A stretch of DNA of 64,000 nucleotides from Modicisalibacter tunisiensis. GTDB lineage: Bacteria > Pseudomonadota > Gammaproteobacteria > Pseudomonadales > Halomonadaceae. Positions within the stretch are counted from its first letter, which is position 1. Each line of letters begins with the position of its first letter. Positions 1 through 10,313 of this stretch are shown here, in pieces. The notes beneath the pieces were generated by a model. The model worked only from the letters and a program-made list of their open reading frames with translations. It searched no databases and was not told where the DNA came from. Where the stretch lies: positions 3,155,733 through 3,219,732 of the forward strand of contig NZ_JAGXFD010000001.1 in the NCBI RefSeq assembly GCF_020148005.1, given 5' to 3'. Both the position numbers and the translations under genes were made by a program.

Positions 1-110
1 TTCTCGCCCACCAGGCCGAGGACGTGCTCGCCGCCTACCGCGATCAGGGACTGGCCATGGACGAGCCGGTCGAGCGTGACGGCTGGGTGCTGCTGACCGG
101 TCGCGCCTGA
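1..110 (+). CDS. prmA: Ribosomal protein L11 methyltransferase, C-terminal end (partial)
   Basis: Only the last 35 codons are in the window; the first whole codon begins at base 3 and the stop is TGA at 108-110. The tail ends in ERDGWVLLTGRA, which matches the closing strand of PrmA, the SAM-dependent enzyme that trimethylates ribosomal protein L11. The order prmA then dusB-fis is common in gammaproteobacteria, which supports the call. The catalytic SAM-binding part lies upstream of the window, so the assignment rests on the C-terminus and context. Confidence 0.75.
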   Translation, partial: LAHQAEDVLAAYRDQGLAMDEPVERDGWVLLTGRA

Positions 111-153
111 ACGTCCGGCCGCGGTCGTGCCATCAGCGAGCGGGGTCGCGGCC

Positions 154-182
154 TTCAATCTGGGCGGGCAGGTGAGTATCAT
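154..182 (+). promoter_or_regulatory. Candidate sigma-70 promoter for dusB-fis
   Basis: TTCAAT at 154-159 and TATCAT at 177-182 are separated by 17 bp and lie 27 bp ahead of the dusB start. The -10 fits the consensus well and the -35 only moderately. In enterics the dusB-fis promoter is growth-rate controlled; nothing here proves that for this organism. Confidence 0.45.
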
Positions 183-209
183 AGGCGGCCCCTTGAGCCG
201 AGACCCCCG

Positions 210-1238
210 ATGACGATGTCAGCCACTGCCAGCATCGCCCCCCCCGCCATTGGCCCCTACCAGCTGCCCAACCGGGTCATCCTGGCGCCCATGGCCGGTG
301 TCACCGACCGCCCCTTTCGCCAGCTCTGCCGGCGTCTCGGCGCGGGCCTGGTGGTGGGCGAGATGGTCACCTCGGACCCCAGCCTGTGGCACACCCGCAA
401 GTCGCGGCTGCGCATGGATCACAGCGGCGAGCCGGGCCCGCGCAGCGTGCAGATCGCCGGCGGCGATGCCGAGATGCTCGCCGAGGCCGCCCGACTCAAT
501 GTCGAGCGCGGCGCCCAGATCATCGACATCAACATGGGCTGCCCGGCCAAGAAGGTCTGCAACAAGGCCGCCGGTTCGGCCCTGCTGCGTGACGAGCGCC
601 TGGTGGCCGAGATCCTCCACGCCGTGGTCGCCGCCGTGGACGTGCCGGTGACCCTGAAGATCCGCACCGGCTGGTGCGAGCGCAGCCGCAACGGCGTGCG
701 CGTGGCGCGCCTCGCCGAGGACGCCGGCATCCGGGCCCTGGCCGTGCACGGCCGGACCCGCGACCAGCGCTACTCGGGCCAGGCCGAATACGACACCATC
801 GCCGCCATCAAGGCCAGCGTGTCGCTGCCGGTCTTCGCCAACGGCGATATCGACTCCCCCGCCAGGGCGGCCGAGGTTCTCGACTATACTGGGGCGGATG
901 CCGTCATGGTCGGTCGCGGCGCCCAGGGCAACCCCTGGATCTTCCGCGAGATCGACCACTTCCTGCGCACCGGAGAGACCCCGAGCGCACCGTCCCGCGC
1001 CGAGCAGCACGCCGTCATGCACGACCATCTCGAGGCCCTGCATGCCTTCTACGGCGAGGTCATGGGCGTGCGCATCGCGCGCAAGCACATCGGCTGGTAT
1101 CTGAGCACGCGGGACGACGCTCCGGCGCAGCGCAAGCGCTTCAACGCGCTCGAGACGCCGGACGCGCAGCAGCGTTTCGTGGATGAACTGTTCTGCCGGA
1201 CCGGGTGTCCGGCAACCGATGGAATCAGCGCAGCATGA
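210..1238 (+). CDS. dusB: tRNA-dihydrouridine synthase B
   Basis: This is a 342-residue FMN enzyme that reduces specific uridines in the D-loop of tRNA. The TIM-barrel opening motif [12 protein letters not shown] lies at residues 26-37, and the active-site motif [10 protein letters not shown] places the catalytic cysteine at C111. Length fits the family (about 320-345). A start a few codons later at 216 is possible because the first residues are not conserved. The stop overlaps the fis start by four bases (ATGA), so the two are co-transcribed and probably translationally coupled, as in E. coli. Confidence 0.95.
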   Translation: MTMSATASIAPPAIGPYQLPNRVILAPMAGVTDRPFRQLCRRLGAGLVVGEMVTSDPSLWHTRKSRLRMDHSGEPGPRSVQIAGGDAEMLAEAARLNVERGAQIIDINMGCPAKKVCNKAAGSALLRDERLVAEILHAVVAAVDVPVTLKIRTGWCERSRNGVRVARLAEDAGIRALAVHGRTRDQRYSGQAEYDTIAAIKASVSLPVFANGDIDSPARAAEVLDYTGADAVMVGRGAQGNPWIFREIDHFLRTGETPSAPSRAEQHAVMHDHLEALHAFYGEVMGVRIARKHIGWYLSTRDDAPAQRKRFNALETPDAQQRFVDELFCRTGCPATDGISAA

Positions 1239-1534
1239 CCAGCAGTCAACCCCTATCCCCCGAAGCCGCGACGGAGGAAGAGCCGCTCGCAACGGCCCTG
1301 CCCCGCGGACAGACCCTGCGCCAGGCCGTGGATGACGCCATGCGCCGCTACTTCGCCCACCTCGAGGGCGAGACGGTCACCGACCTCTATGCCATGGTCA
1401 TGGCCGAGGTCGAGGCGCCCCTGCTCGGCGCCGTGCTCGAGTACGCCGGCGGCAATCAGACCCGTGCCGCCGACATGCTGGGGCTGAATCGAGGCACGCT
1501 GCGCAAGAAGCTCAAGCAGTACGACCTGATCTGA
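1235..1534 (+). CDS. fis: DNA-binding protein Fis
   Basis: This 99-residue nucleoid-associated protein bends DNA and activates rRNA and tRNA promoters; E. coli Fis has 98 residues. The C-terminal helix-turn-helix (about residues 73-96, [20 protein letters not shown]) is almost invariant in the family, and the N-terminal arm is divergent as usual. The ATG at 1235 overlapping the dusB stop gives the family length; an upstream in-frame start at 1205 would add ten non-conserved residues. It forms an operon with dusB. Confidence 0.95.
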   Translation: MTSSQPLSPEAATEEEPLATALPRGQTLRQAVDDAMRRYFAHLEGETVTDLYAMVMAEVEAPLLGAVLEYAGGNQTRAADMLGLNRGTLRKKLKQYDLI

Positions 1535-1617
1535 TCCCGGCGGCACCGGCGGTCCAGCCCCCGGTGCCGCCACCGTCGCTGCAATCCCCGTGAAACCGCC
1601 ACCCCAAGAGTGACACC

Positions 1618-3210
<1,593 letters not shown>

Positions 3211-3350
3211 GGCGCGGAAAACGCCGAGTCTCGGCCATGCGTCGTTGAAAGTCGGCTCAAGATGCTCATTTGCAACAGCAAACTCCGCTCTTTCGCCGAC
3301 TTTCGCCTAGCCTGGCCGTCGCTCAGCTGTTTTCTTGGGCTTTTTAAACG

Positions 3351-3383
3351 AAACACCCCGCCAATCGCTCAGCGGGGTGTTTT
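3351..3383. terminator. Bidirectional intrinsic terminator between purH and gabD
   Basis: The arms AAACACCCCGC (3351-3361) and GCGGGGTGTTT (3372-3382) are perfectly complementary around a 10-nt loop, with a T tract on the plus side and another T tract on the minus side. It lies between convergent purH and gabD, so it can serve both. Confidence 0.85.
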
Positions 3384-3428
3384 GCTTCTAGCCTTCAGGA
3401 GTACCTGACTCTTCCGGCTTGCGGCGGT

Positions 3429-4886
3429 TCAGCCCAGGTCGATGCACAGGTACTTGGTCTCCAGGAACTCGTCGAGCCCCTGATGACCGCCCTCGCGACC
3501 CAGGCCGGACTCCTTGACCCCGCCGAACGGCGCGGCGGGGTTGGAGATCAGCCCGGTGTTGACGCCGACGATGCCGTATTCCAGCGCCTCGCCGACCCGC
3601 CATACCTGACTCAGGTCCCGCGAATAGAAGTAGGCGGCCAGACCGAACGGGGTATCGTTGGCCATGGCCACGGCGTCTTCCTCGTCGTCGAAGGGGAACA
3701 CCGCCGCCAGCGGACCGAAGGTTTCCTCGGAGGCGACCAGCATGTCGCTGCTGGCCTGATTGACCAGCGTCGGGGTGAAGAAGTTGCCGCCCAGCGGATG
3801 GGGATGGCCGCCCAGCAGCAGCTCGGCGCCCTTGTCGACGGCATCACGGATATGCCGGTTGACCTTCTCGACCGCATTCTGGTCGATCAACGGCCCGATG
3901 TTGACCCCGTCCTTGGTGCCGTCACCGACATGCAGCTCGCTGTTCATGGCCGCGGCCAGCTTCTCGCAGAAGGCGTTGACCACGCTCGACTGCACCAGGA
4001 AGCGGTTGACGCACACGCAGGTCTGGCCGCCGTTGCGGAACTTGGAGGCCATGGCCCCTTCCACGGCGGCGTCCAGGTCGGCGTCCTCGAAGACCAGGAA
4101 CGGCGCGTTGCCGCCCAGTTCCAGGGAAATCTTCTGGATGTGCTGCGAGGCCTGCGCCATCAGCTTGCGGCCCACTTCGGTGGAACCGGTGAAGGTGATC
4201 TTGCGCACCAGCGGCGACTCGGTCAGCGCACCGGCGATCTCGCTGGCCTGACCGGAAACCACGTTGAACACGCCGCGCGGCACGCCCGCGCGCTCGGCCA
4301 GCAGCGCCAGCGCGGTGGCCGAGAACGGCGTCTGGCTGGCGGGCTTGACCACCGTGGTACAACCGGCGGCCAGTGCCGCGCCGACCTTGCGGGTAATCAT
4401 CGCCGCCGGGAAGTTCCAGGGGGTGATGGCGCCCACCACACCCACCGGCTGCTTGGTCACCAGGATGCGCTGATTGGACTTGGCGGCGGGTACCGTCTCC
4501 CCGTAGATCCGGCGCGCCTCCTCGGCGAACCAGCGCAGGAAGCTGGCCGCATAGACGATCTCGCCCGCCGCCTCCTTGAGCGGCTTGCCCTGCTCGAGGG
4601 TCATGATGGCGGCGAGCTCGTCCTGATGCTCGAGCATCAGGTCGTACCATTTCATCAGAATGTCGGCCCGCTCCTGGGCGGTGTGCGCCCGCCAGCTCGG
4701 CAGCGCCGCATCGGCGGCCTCGATGGCGCGCTGCGTCTCGGCGCGCCCCATGCGCGGCATCCTGCCGATGGTCTCGCCCGTCGCCGGATTGTCGACCTCG
4801 ATCTGTTCGCCGCTGTCGGCGGCGACCCAGCCGCCGTCGATATAGGCGAAGGGACGAAACAGCGAACTGTCCTGCAACGACTCCAT
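3429..4886 (-). CDS. gabD: NAD(P)-dependent succinate-semialdehyde dehydrogenase
   Basis: This 485-residue aldehyde dehydrogenase oxidises succinate semialdehyde to succinate in GABA degradation; E. coli GabD has 482 residues. The cofactor-binding TPWNFP motif, the catalytic glutamate in LELGGN and the nucleophile C290 in GGQTCVCVN are all present. The ATG at 4886 has an AAGGAG ribosome-binding site a few bases upstream and matches the family N-terminus (FRPFAYIDGGW); the frame stays open further upstream but without conservation. No gabT is next to it, so a related semialdehyde substrate cannot be excluded. Confidence 0.9.
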   Translation of the reverse strand: MESLQDSSLFRPFAYIDGGWVAADSGEQIEVDNPATGETIGRMPRMGRAETQRAIEAADAALPSWRAHTAQERADILMKWYDLMLEHQDELAAIMTLEQGKPLKEAAGEIVYAASFLRWFAEEARRIYGETVPAAKSNQRILVTKQPVGVVGAITPWNFPAAMITRKVGAALAAGCTTVVKPASQTPFSATALALLAERAGVPRGVFNVVSGQASEIAGALTESPLVRKITFTGSTEVGRKLMAQASQHIQKISLELGGNAPFLVFEDADLDAAVEGAMASKFRNGGQTCVCVNRFLVQSSVVNAFCEKLAAAMNSELHVGDGTKDGVNIGPLIDQNAVEKVNRHIRDAVDKGAELLLGGHPHPLGGNFFTPTLVNQASSDMLVASEETFGPLAAVFPFDDEEDAVAMANDTPFGLAAYFYSRDLSQVWRVGEALEYGIVGVNTGLISNPAAPFGGVKESGLGREGGHQGLDEFLETKYLCIDLG

Positions 4887-4896
4887 GATGCTCTCC

Positions 4897-5454
4897 TTAT
4901 CCTTGCGACGACCGGGAAGCGATCGCCGATGACTGCCGCCCGGCCGTGTCGCCGGGCATGACGTTGACATGGGCACTGGCGGGGGGCGCCGGTGCGGTCG
5001 CGAGCAGCCCGGAGAGCAGCGTCACCACCGCCGCCAGGCCGATGGCCACCCAGCAGAAGAGCCGCCCCCTGTAGCGCTCGGGGGAGCGACGAATCTGATA
5101 CAGGCCGAACAGGGCGAACAGGACCGCGACGGCGCCGAACAGCGGCGCCAGCACATCGAAAAACAGGCCCAGCAGGGCCACCACCACGGCGGCGATGGCG
5201 GCATTGGCATGACGGGGGGTCTCGGCGCCGGAACGGGCCGCCGGGGGGCACGGCCGGGCTCGGCGCTGGGGTTCGGGACGGTTGAGGACCTGGCGCGCAC
5301 GCTGGCCCCGGGGATCGAAACGCACGGCAGTGCCCGGGCCGGGAAGTCCGCGTCCGCGCCAGTCCGCCAGGCCGAAGTCATAACGCTGGCCATCCGGCGT
5401 CTCGATGGTCCCTTCCTGTGCTGCATCGTCGAACGCGATGATCTCGCCGTCCAA
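4897..5454 (-). CDS. Cold-shock-like N-terminus fused to membrane segments, function unknown
   Basis: I do not recognise a characterised protein. The 185 residues start with MDGEIIAFDDAAQEGTIETP, which reads like the first strands of a cold-shock/OB fold, followed by a basic, proline-rich linker (about 50-85). Two or three hydrophobic helices occupy roughly residues 85-155 and resemble DUF4190-type membrane segments. The tail is low in complexity. It ends only 10 bp before the gabD start on the same strand and could be co-transcribed. Role unknown; a nucleic-acid-linked membrane protein is conceivable but unsupported. Confidence 0.7.
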   Translation of the reverse strand: MDGEIIAFDDAAQEGTIETPDGQRYDFGLADWRGRGLPGPGTAVRFDPRGQRARQVLNRPEPQRRARPCPPAARSGAETPRHANAAIAAVVVALLGLFFDVLAPLFGAVAVLFALFGLYQIRRSPERYRGRLFCWVAIGLAAVVTLLSGLLATAPAPPASAHVNVMPGDTAGRQSSAIASRSSQG

Positions 5455-5536
5455 GGCCTTCTCCCTTACGCTGGGGCGTCCTTCATGCTAAGCGCTTTGC
5501 CGGCCGGACACCAATAGCCAAAGGTCGCCGCCCGGC

Positions 5537-6520
5537 TCAGGCCAGCCAGCGCCCGCCCTCCAGGGCCAGACGCTGCTGCTCCAGCGTGCGAATGTGCTGG
5601 TCCCAGTAATCCTCGCTGGCCACCCAGGGAAAGGCACGCGGGAAGGCCGGATCCGCCCAGCGCGCCACCAGCCAGGCGCTGTGGCGCATCAGACGCAGGG
5701 TGCGCAGCGTTTCGATCCACTCGAGCTCGCGCCGGTCGAAGTCGTGGTATTGCTCGTAGCCCTCGAGCAGTTCCGACAGCTGGGCCCGCCATTCCGGGTC
5801 GCTCTGAGCGGTCAGCATCATCCACAGATCCTGCACCGCCGGTGCCATGCCGCAGTCGTCGAAGTCGACCAGGGTGAACTCGGCGTCGCGGCCCAGGATA
5901 TTGCCCAGATGGCAGTCGCCGTGCACGCGGATCAGCGAGCGGGCCGGCCAGGCGTGCGCGACGAGCAGCGGCTCCAGCGCCTCGCTGATGCGCAGGTAGG
6001 CCTGGCGCTGGCGCCGGTTCAACCAGGCGCCGGCCAGCACCTGCTCGCGACTGTGGGCCACGCGCTCGGCCGGGTTCAGCGTCGGCCGCTCGACGAAGGG
6101 CCGCCGGCTCGACACCGCATGCAGCCGGCCGATCAACTCGCCCAGCGCGAACAGGTGCTCGGGATTCTCGAGCTCCGGCGCCTGCCCGGCCACCTGCGGA
6201 AACAGCGTGAAACGAAAGCCGGCGTGGGTGTGCAGGGTCTCGCCGGCCTCATCCCGCCACGGTGCCGCCACGGGCACCGCCGCCTCCGCCAGTTCCTGCA
6301 GGAAGGCATGCTCCTCGCGAATCTGGGCGTCGCTCCAGCGCTGCGGTCGGTAGAACTTGGCCACCCAGCGCCGCCCCTCGTCGTCCCGGAACTGAAACAC
6401 GCGGTTCTCGTAGCTGTTCAGCGCGAACGGCTCGCCGGGCAGCATCAGGCCCAGCGATTCCACGGCCGAGACGATGCGCTGGGGGGACAGGGTGTCGAAG
6501 GGGTGCAGATTGGCAGTCAT
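5537..6520 (-). CDS. srkA: Stress response kinase A (YihE family)
   Basis: This 327-residue Ser/Thr protein kinase with a phosphotransferase (aminoglycoside kinase-like) fold counters MazF-linked cell death under stress in E. coli, where it has 328 residues. The N-lobe ENRVFQF and the lysine in WVAKFY are present, as are the catalytic HGDCHLGN (D202) and the metal-binding DFDD (D219). In E. coli srkA is coupled to dsbA; here the next gene on the same strand is the DUF/cold-shock-like gene and no dsbA is seen. Confidence 0.92.
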   Translation of the reverse strand: MTANLHPFDTLSPQRIVSAVESLGLMLPGEPFALNSYENRVFQFRDDEGRRWVAKFYRPQRWSDAQIREEHAFLQELAEAAVPVAAPWRDEAGETLHTHAGFRFTLFPQVAGQAPELENPEHLFALGELIGRLHAVSSRRPFVERPTLNPAERVAHSREQVLAGAWLNRRQRQAYLRISEALEPLLVAHAWPARSLIRVHGDCHLGNILGRDAEFTLVDFDDCGMAPAVQDLWMMLTAQSDPEWRAQLSELLEGYEQYHDFDRRELEWIETLRTLRLMRHSAWLVARWADPAFPRAFPWVASEDYWDQHIRTLEQQRLALEGGRWLA

Positions 6521-6576
6521 GTGCGCATCCTTGGCCGTTTGATGAAGGGCATGCTAGCAGACCGCACGCCGCCCCG

Positions 6577-7344
6577 TTAGCGCCCCGCCGCCAGCGGCGT
6601 GCGCGCCGCCGCCCAGGCCTCCACGTGCAGGGCCCCCGCCTCGCGGCAGGCCTCGGCCAGGGCCCCCAGCGAGGCGCCGGTGGTCATCACGTCATCGACC
6701 AGCGCCACCCGGACCGGCAGCTCGCGACCGACGACGAAGGCATCGCGCAGGTTGCGCCGCCGCGCGCGGCGATCGAGCCCGCGCTGGGTCGGCGTGTCGC
6801 GCCGCCGCTGCGGGACGGTCCACGGCAGGCCCAGGCTCCGGGCCAGGCGCGCGGTCAGCCACGGCCCGGTATCCAACCCCGCCTCGCGGGCCCGCCGCCG
6901 GTGCCGCGGCAGGGCAATCAGCAACTCGGGGCGCTCGGCCGCGTCCAGCGACGCCAGCTCCCGGGCCATCAGCGTCACCAGCAGGGTGCCGGCCCGCGGG
7001 TCGGCGGCGAACTTGAAGCGCTGCAGCAGGGCGGCGACCTCCGCCTCGTAGCGCAGCCCTACCCGCGCCCCGTCGAAGGCCGGCGGCGAGCTCAGGCAGC
7101 GCCCGCACCAGTCCGGCGCAGCGGGCGGCAGCGGCTCGGCACAGCGCCGGCAGGCGGGTCGATTCCACGGCAGCGCCGCCAGGCAGGCCTCGCACCAGGG
7201 CGCCTGCGGCGGGCAGGGCCCCAGGCAGAAGGCGCAGCCGCCGGGCAGGGTCGTGCGCAACCCTTGGTCAACCCTTGATGAAACCAAGGTTGACAGTCGC
7301 CGCGCTCGCCCTATCATCACAGTCAACTTATTTTCAGAAATCAT
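6577..7344 (-). CDS. comF: ComF/GntX family phosphoribosyltransferase-like protein
   Basis: The 255-residue protein has the ComF layout: an N-terminal double CxxC zinc ribbon (CAFCLGPC, CEAC, CRRC, CGRC) and a C-terminal PRTase domain with the PRPP loop VALVDDVMTTGAS. In naturally competent bacteria ComF helps DNA uptake; in E. coli GntX is linked to gluconate or iron-sulfur use. It is divergent from bioB, as in Pseudomonas. The start is uncertain: the first in-frame ATG (7344) lies only 26 bp from bioB and a start nearer the zinc ribbon would leave more room for the bio promoter. Confidence 0.85.
   Translation of the reverse strand: MISENKLTVMIGRARRLSTLVSSRVDQGLRTTLPGGCAFCLGPCPPQAPWCEACLAALPWNRPACRRCAEPLPPAAPDWCGRCLSSPPAFDGARVGLRYEAEVAALLQRFKFAADPRAGTLLVTLMARELASLDAAERPELLIALPRHRRRAREAGLDTGPWLTARLARSLGLPWTVPQRRRDTPTQRGLDRRARRRNLRDAFVVGRELPVRVALVDDVMTTGASLGALAEACREAGALHVEAWAAARTPLAAGR
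7266..7317 (+). promoter_or_regulatory. bio operon promoter overlapped by a BirA-type operator
   Basis: A sigma-70 promoter is visible: TTGACA at 7290-7295, a 16-bp spacer and TATCAT at 7312-7317. The inverted repeat GGTCAACC (7266-7273) and GGTTGACA (7288-7295) has 7 of 8 matching positions and a 14-bp spacer. This resembles the known BirA operator (TTGTAAACC, about 15 bp, GGTTTACAA). The right half-site covers the -35 box, so bound biotinyl-AMP-BirA would block RNA polymerase. The site lies inside the annotated comF N-terminus. Confidence 0.65.
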
Positions 7345-7370
7345 GTTAACAACAGGAAGCCGAACCTGAC

Positions 7371-8426
7371 ATGAGCGTATCGCCCTCCCCGACCCCGCGT
7401 CACGACTGGCGGCTCGACGAGATCGAGGCCCTGTTCGCCCGGCCCTTCAACGACCTGCTGTTCCACGCCCAGCAGGTGCACCGGGCCCATTTCGATGCCA
7501 ACGCCGTGCAGGTCTCGACGCTGCTGTCGATCAAGACCGGCGCCTGCCCCGAGGACTGCAAGTACTGTCCGCAATCCGGCCACTACAACACCGGGCTCGA
7601 CAAGGAAAGGCTGCTCGAGATCGAGAAGGTGGTGGAGCAGGCCAAGGCCGCCCGCGACGCCGGGGCCAGCCGCTTCTGCATGGGCGCAGCCTGGCGCAGC
7701 CCCCGGGAGCGCGACCTGGACGTGGTGCTGGAGATGGTCCGTCAGGTCAAGGCGCTGGGGCTCGAGACCTGCATGACGCTGGGCATGCTCGACGACGCCC
7801 AGGCCACCCGGCTGGCCGAGGCCGGGCTCGACTACTACAACCACAACCTCGATACCTCGCCGGACTACTACGGCGAGATCATCACTACCCGCAGCTACGC
7901 CGACCGCCTCGACACCCTGGCCCATGTGCGCGACGCCGGCATGAAGATCTGCAGCGGCGGCATCCTCGGCATGGGGGAAGCCGCCCGCGATCGCGCCAGC
8001 CTGCTCCAGCAGCTCGCCAACCTCGACCCGCACCCTGAATCGGTGCCCATCAACCAGCTGGTCAAGGTGCCCGGAACGCCGCTGGAAGATGCCGACGACC
8101 TGGACCCGTTCGACTTCGTGCGTGCCATCGCGGTCGCGCGCATCCTGATGCCGCAGAGCCATGTGCGGCTGTCCGCGGGCCGCGAGCAGATGGACGATGC
8201 CACCCAGGCCCTGGCCTTCCTGGCGGGCGCCAACTCGATCTTCTACGGCGACCGGCTGCTGACCACCGAGAACCCGGAGGCCGACCGCGACCACCGGCTG
8301 TTCGAGCGTCTGGGCCTGCACCCGGAAACCCGTGACATCACCGACGATGCCGACCACGGCGCCGTGGCCGCCGCGCGGCCGGTACCGTCCGCGCTCTACT
8401 ACGACGCGGCGGTCCGGAGCGCCTGA
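7371..8426 (+). CDS. bioB: Biotin synthase
   Basis: This radical SAM enzyme inserts sulfur into dethiobiotin to make biotin. The 351 residues carry the 4Fe-4S-binding CxxxCxxC motif at C59, C63 and C66 (CPEDCKYC) and the family strand [13 protein letters not shown]. The length is typical (about 345-352). It heads a tight operon bioB-bioF-bioH-bioC-bioD, preceded by a promoter that overlaps a BirA-like operator, so biotin should repress it. Confidence 0.97.
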   Translation: MSVSPSPTPRHDWRLDEIEALFARPFNDLLFHAQQVHRAHFDANAVQVSTLLSIKTGACPEDCKYCPQSGHYNTGLDKERLLEIEKVVEQAKAARDAGASRFCMGAAWRSPRERDLDVVLEMVRQVKALGLETCMTLGMLDDAQATRLAEAGLDYYNHNLDTSPDYYGEIITTRSYADRLDTLAHVRDAGMKICSGGILGMGEAARDRASLLQQLANLDPHPESVPINQLVKVPGTPLEDADDLDPFDFVRAIAVARILMPQSHVRLSAGREQMDDATQALAFLAGANSIFYGDRLLTTENPEADRDHRLFERLGLHPETRDITDDADHGAVAAARPVPSALYYDAAVRSA

Positions 8427-8427
8427 G

Positions 8428-9594
8428 ATGTGGCGCGAGACCCTCGCCCATCGCCTCGAGACGCGGCGCGCCAAGTCGCTGTGGCGCGATCGGGCACTGT
8501 ACCGCCCCGCGGGTGACGCCGGCCTGATCGGGAGCGGGCGCCGCCTGCACGACTTCGCCGGCAACGACTACCTCGGCCTGGCCCGCGACCCGCGCCTCGC
8601 CGAGGCCCAGGCCGAGGGCGCGCACCGCCACGGCAGCGGCGGCCGCGCCTCGCACCTGGTATGCGGCCACCTGTCACCCCATCATGCCCTCGAGGAACGC
8701 CTCGCCGCGCTGACCGGCCGCCCCCGGGCGCTGCTGTTCTCGACCGGCTACATGGCCAACCTGGCCGTGCTGCAGGTGCTCGGCGACGGGGCCCGCGTCT
8801 TCCAAGACCGCCTCAACCACGCCTCGCTGCTGGACGGCGCGGCCCTCGCCGGAGCGCGCTCGCGGCGCTTCCATCATGCGGACCTCGCCGATCTGGAACG
8901 CCTCCTGACGCGCGCACCGGCCGACACCGCCCGTCTGGTCGTCAGCGACGGAGTCTTCAGCATGGACGGCGACGTGGCCGATGTCGGTGGACTCGCCGAT
9001 GTCGCCCGTCGCCACGCAGCCGCGCTGGTGATCGACGACGCCCATGGCATCGGCGTGCTCGGCGAGCATGGCGACGGCAGCGCGGGTTTCCGACACCCTG
9101 TCGATGCGGTGCCGGTGCTGGTCGGCACCCTGGGCAAGGCGCTGGGCAGTGCCGGCGCCTTCGTGGCCGGCGACGACCTGCTGATCGACGCCCTGACCCA
9201 GCTCGCCCGCCCCTACATCTATACCACCGCCCAGCCCCCGGGCGTGGCCTGCGCCACCCTGCGGGCCCTGGACATCCTCGCGGCGGAGCCCGAGCGGCGC
9301 CGACACCTGCAGGCCCTGATCACTCACTGGCGAACCCGGGGCGCCGCACTCGGCCTGCCGCTGCTGCCCTCGGCCACGCCCATTCAGCCGGTACTGCTCG
9401 GCGACAGCACGCGCACCCTGAGCTGGGCCCGGCGACTGCATGAACAGGGCTTTCTGGTCGGCGCGATCCGTCCGCCCACCGTGCCGCGCGGTCGGGCCCG
9501 GCTGCGCGTCACCCTCAGCGCCGCCCATGACCGCGCCACCCTGGATGAGCTGCTCGACCGCCTGGCCGCGCTCGCCGCCGAGGAGGCGTCATGA
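8428..9594 (+). CDS. bioF: 8-amino-7-oxononanoate synthase
   Basis: This PLP enzyme condenses pimeloyl-ACP with L-alanine, the first step of biotin ring assembly. It has 388 residues. The PLP-binding lysine is K237 in TLGKALGSAGAF, and the alpha-oxoamine synthase motifs NDYLGLA and DDAHGIGVLG are present. The ATG at 8428 sits one base after the bioB stop; a longer open frame upstream runs into bioB and is not conserved. Its stop overlaps bioH by four bases. Confidence 0.96.
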   Translation: MWRETLAHRLETRRAKSLWRDRALYRPAGDAGLIGSGRRLHDFAGNDYLGLARDPRLAEAQAEGAHRHGSGGRASHLVCGHLSPHHALEERLAALTGRPRALLFSTGYMANLAVLQVLGDGARVFQDRLNHASLLDGAALAGARSRRFHHADLADLERLLTRAPADTARLVVSDGVFSMDGDVADVGGLADVARRHAAALVIDDAHGIGVLGEHGDGSAGFRHPVDAVPVLVGTLGKALGSAGAFVAGDDLLIDALTQLARPYIYTTAQPPGVACATLRALDILAAEPERRRHLQALITHWRTRGAALGLPLLPSATPIQPVLLGDSTRTLSWARRLHEQGFLVGAIRPPTVPRGRARLRVTLSAAHDRATLDELLDRLAALAAEEAS

Positions 9595-10313
9595 AGCTGG
9601 TGCTGCTTTCCGGCTGGGGAATCGATGCGCGCATCTGGCAGCCGCTGGCCCCGTACTGGCCCGACGGGGTCGAGGTCATCACGCCGGACTGGCCCGGCTA
9701 CCGCGCCAGCCCGGGGCTCGAGCGGGCGAATGACCTCGCGGCGCTGGCCGAGGCGATGCGCGGGACGCGGCCGGCGGAGGCCGTCTGGATCGGCTGGTCG
9801 CTCGGCGCCCTGCTCGCCGCCGCCCTGCTCGACCACCTGCCGACCCCGCGCGGGCTGATTCGGCTGGGCATGGCCGAGCGTTTCACCGACGCCCCCGGCT
9901 GCCGGGTGTCCTTCGCCGAGCTGCGCGCCTTCCGGCGTGCCTTCCGGCGCGATCCCGAGGCCATCCGGCAACGCTTTCTCGCGCGCCAGCTGGGTGGCGA
10001 GGCGCAACCCGACCAGGCGCTCCAGGCCCTGACGCGACTGATCGGCCCCCGCCCCCCGGCGGACACCGCGACCCTCGACGCCGGCCTTGCCTGGCTGGCC
10101 ACCCTGGAGACGACGGGGCCGCTCGCACGCAGCGGCTGCCCAAACGCTACGCTGATCGGCGAGCACGATCCGCTGTTCGATGCCGCGGCCCTGAGCGAGG
10201 CCGAGGTGCTGCCCGGTACCGGCCACTGCCCGCAGCTCGCCATGCCCGAGCGCCTGGCCCGCACGCTCGTCGCCACCGCCCGCGCCCTGCTTGCCACGGG
10301 GGCCACCGCATGA
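9591..10313 (+). CDS. bioH: Pimeloyl-ACP methyl ester carboxylesterase
   Basis: This alpha/beta hydrolase removes the methyl group from pimeloyl-ACP methyl ester, freeing pimeloyl-ACP for BioF. The 240 residues show the nucleophile elbow GWSLG (S70), a candidate catalytic Asp in GEHD (D193) and His in GTGHCPQ (H212). It is slightly shorter than E. coli BioH (256). Its position between bioF and bioC, with four-base overlaps on both sides, supports a biotin role over a generic hydrolase. Confidence 0.88.
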   Translation: MKLVLLSGWGIDARIWQPLAPYWPDGVEVITPDWPGYRASPGLERANDLAALAEAMRGTRPAEAVWIGWSLGALLAAALLDHLPTPRGLIRLGMAERFTDAPGCRVSFAELRAFRRAFRRDPEAIRQRFLARQLGGEAQPDQALQALTRLIGPRPPADTATLDAGLAWLATLETTGPLARSGCPNATLIGEHDPLFDAAALSEAEVLPGTGHCPQLAMPERLARTLVATARALLATGATA

